From the NCBI GenBank assembly GCA_027945135.1, contig CP116038.1:124001-188000 (forward strand): a stretch of DNA of 64,000 nt, given 5' to 3'. The stretch comes from Candidatus Phytoplasma oryzae. Its GTDB lineage: Bacteria > Bacillota_I > Bacilli_A > Acholeplasmatales > Acholeplasmataceae. Positions 59,108 to 64,000 of this stretch are shown here, in pieces; the stretch's first letter is position 1; every line of letters begins with the position of its first letter. Under the pieces are notes generated by a model. It did not search any database and was not told where the DNA came from. It saw nothing but the letters and a program-made list of their open reading frames with translations. The position numbers were made by a program, and so were the translations under genes.

Positions 59108-59878
59108 TTATTCATTAAATTTAATTTTAACTATTTTTTTTATTTTGCCTAAGTTTAAAAAAACTCCGTTTAATTGTCTTTTTCCTTCAGCAATTTTATG
59201 TTTAATCTTTTTTTTATCATTTATAAAATTATTGATAATTATATTTTTTTCAGAACCTATGATCCCTTCAAATGAACCAGTCATACCTACATCTGAAATA
59301 TATAAAGTTTTTTTAGGTAAAATTCTATCATCATTTGTTTGAATATGAGTATGAGTTCCTAAAATTGCATCTATTTTTCCATCAAAATGATATGCTAAAG
59401 CCATTTTTTCGCTAGTAGCTTGCGCATGAAAATCTAATATTGAATAGTCATATTTGTTTTTACAAATTTTTAAAATTTTTGCTACTTCTTTAAAAGGGCA
59501 TAATAAATTATTATTATTCATAAAAATTCTTCCTAAAATATTCATAATTAAGATTTTTTTATTTTTTTTTTTAATTATTTTAAAACCTTTGCCAGGATAT
59601 TTTTTTTCAAAATTAAAAGGTCTTATAATATTAGTTTGGTCTATAAATTTAAATAATTCACTATTTCCCCATGTATGATTACCCATTGTAATTATATCTA
59701 TTCCTGCAAGAGTTAAATTTTTATAGTTATTATAGTCTAAACCTCTTCCGTTAGAGGCATTTTCAGCATTTACTATTATAATATCAGTTTGATATAAATT
59801 TTTGAGAAAATTAATTTTTTCTATTAAATAATCTACGCCTGTAACACCACAAATATCACCTATAAAAAGAATATTCAT
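59108..59878 (-). CDS. ymdB: YmdB-family metallophosphoesterase
   Basis: A cyclic-nucleotide phosphodiesterase of the TIGR00282/YmdB family, dinuclear metal (Fe/Mn) in known members. The 256-residue product has ILFIGDICGVTGVDYLIEK (Asp ligand), IIVNAENASNGRGLDY (Asn/Glu), ITMGNHTWGN (His), ILDFHAQATSEKMALAYHF, and DAILGTHTHIQTNDDRILP (His pair), ending with YISDVGMTGSFEGIIGSEK. All ligands are intact. In Bacillus the gene follows rny (ymdA) and affects RNA turnover; the same pair is kept here, rny at 60035-61618 (-) 156 nt upstream. Three 17-bp repeats lie between them. Confidence 0.95.
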   Translation of the reverse strand: MNILFIGDICGVTGVDYLIEKINFLKNLYQTDIIIVNAENASNGRGLDYNNYKNLTLAGIDIITMGNHTWGNSELFKFIDQTNIIRPFNFEKKYPGKGFKIIKKKNKKILIMNILGRIFMNNNNLLCPFKEVAKILKICKNKYDYSILDFHAQATSEKMALAYHFDGKIDAILGTHTHIQTNDDRILPKKTLYISDVGMTGSFEGIIGSEKNIIINNFINDKKKIKHKIAEGKRQLNGVFLNLGKIKKIVKIKFNE

Positions 59879-59950
59879 TTCTATACTCCTTTTGTTTTAT
59901 TTTGTAGTAGTTATAAAAATTTAAATCTTATAATAATTGAATAAATAATA

Positions 59951-60001
59951 ACACAATATTAATAAAAACACAATATTAATGAAAACGCAATATTAATAAA
60001 A
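59951..60001. repeat. Three tandem 17-bp repeats between rny and ymdB
   Basis: ACACAATATTAATAAAA, ACACAATATTAATGAAA and ACGCAATATTAATAAAA are contiguous. They lie just upstream of ymdB in the untranslated gap and differ by one or two bases each. Possible roles are a spacer, a binding-site array, or a chance expansion. Confidence 0.85.
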
Positions 60002-60034
60002 AAATAATAAAAAAATATGATTTATAATTTATAA

Positions 60035-61618
60035 TTACTCTTTTCCTTCTATTTTGTCTTCTATTCTGAATTCTCTAATAACTGTTATTTTTATAGTTCG
60101 GTTATTTTGAATTTTTTTATTTTCTTTAATTTCTTTCTTTATTTTTTGCGCTATAATAAAAGTTTTTAAATCATCTATTTCTTTAGATTTCACTATTACT
60201 CTAATTTCTCTTCCTGAACGTATAGCATATGATTTTTCCACACCTTCTATATTATTAGCTATTTTTTCTAATTGGTTAATTCTTTTAAAATAATTTTCTA
60301 TAGATTCTTTTCTTGCCCCTGGTCTTGAAGAGCTAATTGTATCTGCTATTGTTACTAAAATTGCTGTAATTGTATTAGGCTCTTGATCTTCATGATGAGA
60401 AGCTATAGTATCGATAACTTCTATAGGTTCTTTATATTTTATTGCTAATTCGATACCTATTTTAACATGATTACCTTCTTTTTTACAATTTAATGCTTTC
60501 CCGATATCATGTAATAATCCAGCTCTTCTTGTGATAATTTCATCTTCTCCAATTTCTGCTGCTAATTTTCCTGCTAAAAAAGCTACTTCTAAAGAATGAT
60601 TTAAAACATTTTGACCATAGCTCATTCTGAATTTTAATTTTCCTAATAAATTTATTATTTCTTTATCAACAATTCCTATTTTAGTTTCATATACAGCTAT
60701 TTCTCCTGTCTCTTGAATAAAATTATCCATTTCTAACATCATTTTTTTAAAAGTTTTTTCAATACTAGCAGGAGTAATTCTTCCATCATTTATTAAATAT
60801 TCTAATGTTTTTTTAGCAATTTCTCTTCTGATAGGATCAAAGGAACTTAAAATTACTGTGTTAGGAACATCTTCTATAATTAAATCCACTCCTGTTATAA
60901 CTTCAAAGTTTCTTATATTTCTCCCTTCTTTTCCTATTATTTTTCCTTTAATATCATCATCTGATAAAAAAACTACGCTTATATTATGTTCTGAAATAAT
61001 ATTGCTTTTAGATAAAGTTTGCATTATATAGATTAATAAAGTTTTAGCTTTTTTTTGAACTTGTAATTTAAATTCTTCTTCTTTTTCTTTAGAAAAATTC
61101 ATTATTTCTTGAGCTATATTTTTTTGAGCTTTTTGAAATAAAATTAACTGAGCTTGTTTTTGAGTGAATAATGATATTTCTTCCACTTTTTTTTGTTGTT
61201 GAATTAAAATTTCTTCTGTTTTGTTTTTTATTTTTTCTATTTCTTTTTTTAAATTGTTAATTTCTTGTTCTTTTTTGTATAATGTTTCTTCTTTTTTGTT
61301 TAAATATTCTGTTCTTGATACTAATAATTCTTCTTTATGAATTATTTTTTCTTCTAAATTAACAATTATTTTTCTTCTTTGTTTTAAATCCTCTTCTGTT
61401 TCTTTTTTTAACAAATAGTTTTTGTTATTAGCTTCTGATATTATTTTTTCAGATATTATTTCAGATTTTTCAATTTTTTCTTTAATTTGTTTTTCTATTT
61501 TTTTTATTTTTTTTTTTAATTCTTCTTTTTGAAGTTTAAAATAAAAAAAAGTTACTAAAAAAGAAAAGATATTACTCAAACAAAACAAAATAATAAAAAA
61601 TATTATTATTGTTTCCAT
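60035..61618 (-). CDS. rny: Ribonuclease Y
   Basis: A membrane-anchored endoribonuclease that starts mRNA decay in Firmicutes. The 527-residue product has one N-terminal membrane segment (about 4-25), a long coiled coil rich in Glu/Lys (about 30-190), a KH domain (GKIIGKEGRNIRNFEVITGV DLIIED), and an HD domain with the metal-binding RRAGLLHDIGKALN and TIASHHEDQEP, ending in YAIRSGREIRVIVKSKEIDD and a C-terminal domain. Length is typical. ymdB is next downstream. A long-armed hairpin with a T-tail precedes it on the same strand. Confidence 0.97.
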   Translation of the reverse strand: METIIIFFIILFCLSNIFSFLVTFFYFKLQKEELKKKIKKIEKQIKEKIEKSEIISEKIISEANNKNYLLKKETEEDLKQRRKIIVNLEEKIIHKEELLVSRTEYLNKKEETLYKKEQEINNLKKEIEKIKNKTEEILIQQQKKVEEISLFTQKQAQLILFQKAQKNIAQEIMNFSKEKEEEFKLQVQKKAKTLLIYIMQTLSKSNIISEHNISVVFLSDDDIKGKIIGKEGRNIRNFEVITGVDLIIEDVPNTVILSSFDPIRREIAKKTLEYLINDGRITPASIEKTFKKMMLEMDNFIQETGEIAVYETKIGIVDKEIINLLGKLKFRMSYGQNVLNHSLEVAFLAGKLAAEIGEDEIITRRAGLLHDIGKALNCKKEGNHVKIGIELAIKYKEPIEVIDTIASHHEDQEPNTITAILVTIADTISSSRPGARKESIENYFKRINQLEKIANNIEGVEKSYAIRSGREIRVIVKSKEIDDLKTFIIAQKIKKEIKENKKIQNNRTIKITVIREFRIEDKIEGKE

Positions 61619-62134
61619 TAAATTTTCCTATTTTTTTGTATATTTTATTTTTTATTTATTTTTTTATTAAAAATTATTTTTTTTATAAAAAAAATATATA
61701 ATTTATGTAAAGAATAAAAAAAGCTAGTAAAATTTAGTAATAATAAGATACTATTATAATCCTATGTTATGTTTATTTTACTAGATTTAATTATAATTTT
61801 CATTTTTCTTGTTCCTATTTTTTTTAAAAAACAGAGTTTTATCTTAATTATTTAAATTATTAATGTAATTAATTTTAGATTCTTTTTATATATATTTTTT
61901 TAACTAATATTTATTTTATATTTGTAAAGTATTATTTTTAAATATATTAATTAAAAATAGATAATATAATACAAATTTGTAAGATTTTTTATTAAAATTA
62001 AATTTTTACAGATAATTTATCTTAAATAAACTATAACCTTAACTATTATAACTATTATAATAATTTTTGTATAATTTTTTTAATAAATTATTAAATATTA
62101 TATTTATATATTTTACAAAAGAGGTTTAAAAAAT
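61619..62134. other. Divergent intergenic region rny / membrane-protein pseudogene
   Basis: 516 bp without a gene. It contains a hairpin oriented to the minus strand (61716-61784, separate entry). The right half is T-rich, with ACTATTATAACTATTATAAT direct repeats near 62039-62061. GAGGT at 62121-62125 is the ribosome-binding site for the plus-strand frame at 62135. Confidence 0.45.
61716..61784 (-). terminator. Terminator-like hairpin upstream of rny
   Basis: CTAGTAAAAT (61724-61733) and ATTTTACTAG (61775-61784) form a 10-bp stem with a 41-nt loop. On the minus strand it is followed by CTTTTTTTATTC. It could stop minus-strand read-through from pcrA, or act as an attenuator in front of rny. 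Confidence 0.45.
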
Positions 62135-62616
62135 ATGAATTTTCAAAAAAATAAAAAAAAATATTTAGTTTTTTCATTTTTTTTATTATAATTTTTATAA
62201 TATTTATTTTTTATAAATTTTTTGCTTTTTTTTGTGCAAAAAAATATTTAAAATTTAATTCTTATCAAAAAGAATTCAAAAATCAAAAAAAATTAAAAGA
62301 AGATTTTTTTTCAAATTTAAAACCTTTTGATATAAACAAAAAAGAATCTTTTATTTATGATAAAAATTTGATAAATGATTTCGATGAAAAAGAAAAAAAT
62401 AAATTAGAATGTGAATATAGAGAAAAATTAGATAAAGATATATTTATTCAAAAAAAATATTTAAATTTAATTCAATTGGAAATTCAAAATTTAAAATCTA
62501 AATTATTGTATAATTCAGATACTATTTATAAAAATACTGATGTAAAAAAATTAGAAGAAAAAGAAAAAGAAATAGAACAAGAACTCCAAAAATTAAATAA
62601 AAAAAGAAATATTTGA
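62135..62616 (+). pseudogene. Frameshifted (or switchable) membrane-anchored coiled-coil protein
   Basis: ATG at 62135, 9 nt after GAGGT, opens MNFQKNKKKYLVFSFFLL and then stops. The +1-shifted frame is open from 62155 to the TGA at 62616. Joined at the A9 run (62153-62161), one extra A would give MNFQKNKKKIFSFFIFFIII, a long membrane segment, then AFFCAKKYLKFNS and a Lys/Glu-rich helical domain (about 155 residues in all). The domain beginning LINDFDEKEKNKLE has a TTG at 62368, but that would lack the anchor. So the gene is either inactivated, subject to homopolymer slippage, or misread by sequencing. I know no family. Confidence 0.65.
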
Positions 62617-62662
62617 TTAATGATTAAAATAATTAATTAATTATTTTTAATTATTTTTGATT

Positions 62663-64000
62663 TTATAATTTTTGTAAAGAAGGATGAGTTATTAAAATAT
62701 TTTTTATACCATGTGGTGGCAAGAATGATATAGTAATTATGTTTTCTTTAATTGAAATTATTTTACCTATTCCAAATATATTGTGTTTTATATTTTCTGC
62801 TATTTTATAAAAAACTTTTTTTGTTTTATTTTGGAAAAGATTTTTCGAATTATAAATTTTTGTATTAGGATAATTTAATTTCATTTCTTTAATAAAACAA
62901 ATAGGTTTAGAAAAGTTTTGTTTTCCAAATAAAAATCTGTTTTGTACGCTTGTTATATATAAAGCTTTTTTTGCTCTTGTGATGGCTACATAAGCTAATC
63001 TTCTTTCTTCTTCTATTGAAGATTTTTTATGATTATTTGTATAATTAAAAATTTTATTTGTATTATGTAAAAATATTTTTTCTTCTAATCCGATAAAAAA
63101 AACTATTTTAAATTCTAATCCTTTGGCTTTATGAATAGAAGATAGAATTATTTTATTTTTTTTTTTATTTATATCATTTTCATTAAATAATGTTATTTGC
63201 TCTAATATAATATTTATTTTATCTTCAAAATTATTTATATTTTCTGAAAATTTATATTCATTAAAAATATTTTGAAGTCTTGTTAAATTATTTTTTAATT
63301 CTTCTTGTTTTATTTCTTTAATATTTTGATAAAAATTTTTATTTAATGAATCTGAATATCCTATTATGTTATCTATTACAAAAATAATATTTGATATAGA
63401 ACATTCTTTTTTTTTAAAAAGATTATAAATTTTTTGAAATGTATTATAAAAATTATAGATTTTTTTACTAATTTTAGTTTTCTTTTTAATTTCATCTTCT
63501 ATAGTCCGAAATAAAGATATATTTTTTTCTAAAGATATTTTTTCTAATTTTTCTATAGTTTTTAATCCTATCTTTCTTGAAGGAATATTAATGATTTTTT
63601 TTAAATAAAAATTTTTTTCAGGATTGATTAATGCATTTAAATAATTCAGAAAAACTTTTATTTCTTTTTTATTATAAAAAGCCATATAACCTTGTATATG
63701 ATAAGGAATATTATTTATAATTAAATTATTTTCTATTTCTTTGCTTAAATCGTTTAATCTATATAAAATAGCAAAATCTTCGAAAAAGTTTTTTTTATTA
63801 TTTATTAATTTTTTAATTTCTTCTACTATAAATTTAGATTCTGAATAAGAATTTAAAAAATGTTTATAAATAACTTTTTGTCCGTTACCTATAATACTTT
63901 CTAATTTATTATTTTTAAAAATTTGTTCATTTTTATAGTTATTTTGAATTAAAAGGTTTGATTTAGATAATATATTTTTTGTTGAACGATAATTCTTAAA
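62663..64000 (-). CDS. pcrA: ATP-dependent DNA helicase PcrA/UvrD, C-terminal part (5' end outside window)
   Basis: A superfamily-1 helicase acting in repair and in clearing recombination or replication blocks. The frame is open to the right window edge, so only the last 445 residues are visible and the N-terminal Walker A is outside. Seen here: FKNYRSTKNILSKSNLLIQN N (motif IV), INIPSRKIGLKTIEKLE, IILSSIHKAKGLEFKIVFFI GLEEKIF (motif V) and EEERRLAYVAITRAKKALYI (motif VI), all intact, plus a C-terminal barrel GIGKIISIKENIITISFLPP HG that may bind RNA polymerase. ATG at 63685 is internal. It is probably a partner of the uvrABC genes in repair. Confidence 0.95.
   Translation of the reverse strand, partial: FKNYRSTKNILSKSNLLIQNNYKNEQIFKNNKLESIIGNGQKVIYKHFLNSYSESKFIVEEIKKLINNKKNFFEDFAILYRLNDLSKEIENNLIINNIPYHIQGYMAFYNKKEIKVFLNYLNALINPEKNFYLKKIINIPSRKIGLKTIEKLEKISLEKNISLFRTIEDEIKKKTKISKKIYNFYNTFQKIYNLFKKKECSISNIIFVIDNIIGYSDSLNKNFYQNIKEIKQEELKNNLTRLQNIFNEYKFSENINNFEDKINIILEQITLFNENDINKKKNKIILSSIHKAKGLEFKIVFFIGLEEKIFLHNTNKIFNYTNNHKKSSIEEERRLAYVAITRAKKALYITSVQNRFLFGKQNFSKPICFIKEMKLNYPNTKIYNSKNLFQNKTKKVFYKIAENIKHNIFGIGKIISIKENIITISFLPPHGIKNILITHPSLQKL

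Noticed and set aside
63683-63685. ATG at 63685 as the start of a short pcrA
   Set aside because: The frame stays open to the window edge and encodes the NYRST helicase motif upstream, so this Met is internal.

Overview
The window is very AT-rich, and its gene content points to a phytoplasma ('Candidatus Phytoplasma', Acholeplasmatales) or a very close relative. Housekeeping genes are heavily reduced and Lys/Asn/Ile-rich. TGA serves as a stop codon (for example at the end of prfA), which argues against the Mycoplasma/Spiroplasma code. A PduL-type phosphotransacetylase is present, and there are several small signal-anchored or secreted proteins and a DUF2963-like protein. No complete transposase is visible.

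Layout. 1-4488 (+): end of infB, rbfA, priA, a Xer recombinase and dut. 4489-10850 is an accessory island: a 2.43 kb cassette bounded by 278-bp inverted repeats (4972-5249 / 7128-7405) carrying two divergent genes, decayed gene remnants, a candidate secreted two-helix protein and a DUF2963-like gene. 10851-15030 (+): rpsB, tsf, pyrH, frr, cdsA. 15137-22989 (-): a six-TM protein, then uvrC-uvrA-uvrB. 22990-24007: a gene-free region with eleven DnaA-box-like nonamers on a 21-bp lattice, the best origin candidate. 24008-39137 (+): a fused nrdI-nrdE, dnaA, dnaN, trpS, a coiled-coil membrane protein, rpsF-ssb-rpsR, a fused gdpP-rplI, dnaB, prfA, tsaC. 39105-45812 (-): holA, xerD, yitT-like, ileS, ychF. 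46169-52893 (+): pduL, an HD phosphohydrolase, ksgA, a double-domain spoVG, a P1B-type ATPase and a single-TM surface-type protein. 53076-64000 (mostly -): an exported paralogue, tRNA-Cys, rpmG, a small SH3-like protein, HU, gpsA, der, efp, miaA, ymdB, rny, a frameshifted membrane protein (+), and the C-terminal part of pcrA.

How it fits together. Replication and repair genes (dnaA, dnaN, dnaB, holA, ssb, priA, uvrABC, pcrA, two Xer recombinases) surround the proposed origin. By hand counts the plus strand is C-rich left of about 23 kb and G-rich right of it, whichever strand carries the gene, as expected for a replication origin. Nucleotide supply sits nearby (nrdIE, dut, pyrH). Translation is the other large theme (infB, rbfA, rpsB, tsf, frr, prfA, efp, ileS, trpS, rpsF, rpsR, rpmG, L9, ksgA, miaA, der, ychF).

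Main points for follow-up: (1) the origin-like array of TTAGTCACA boxes together with an altered DnaA recognition helix; (2) the inverted-repeat cassette, whose two genes each have a diverged paralogue elsewhere in the window and share the same 278-nt downstream sequence; (3) a PriA that has lost Walker A and motif VI; (4) a GdpP-L9 fusion apparently created by an 11-bp tandem duplication; (5) a NrdI-NrdE fusion; (6) a candidate SAP54/phyllogen-like secreted protein; (7) putative membrane or surface genes next to slippage-prone repeats.
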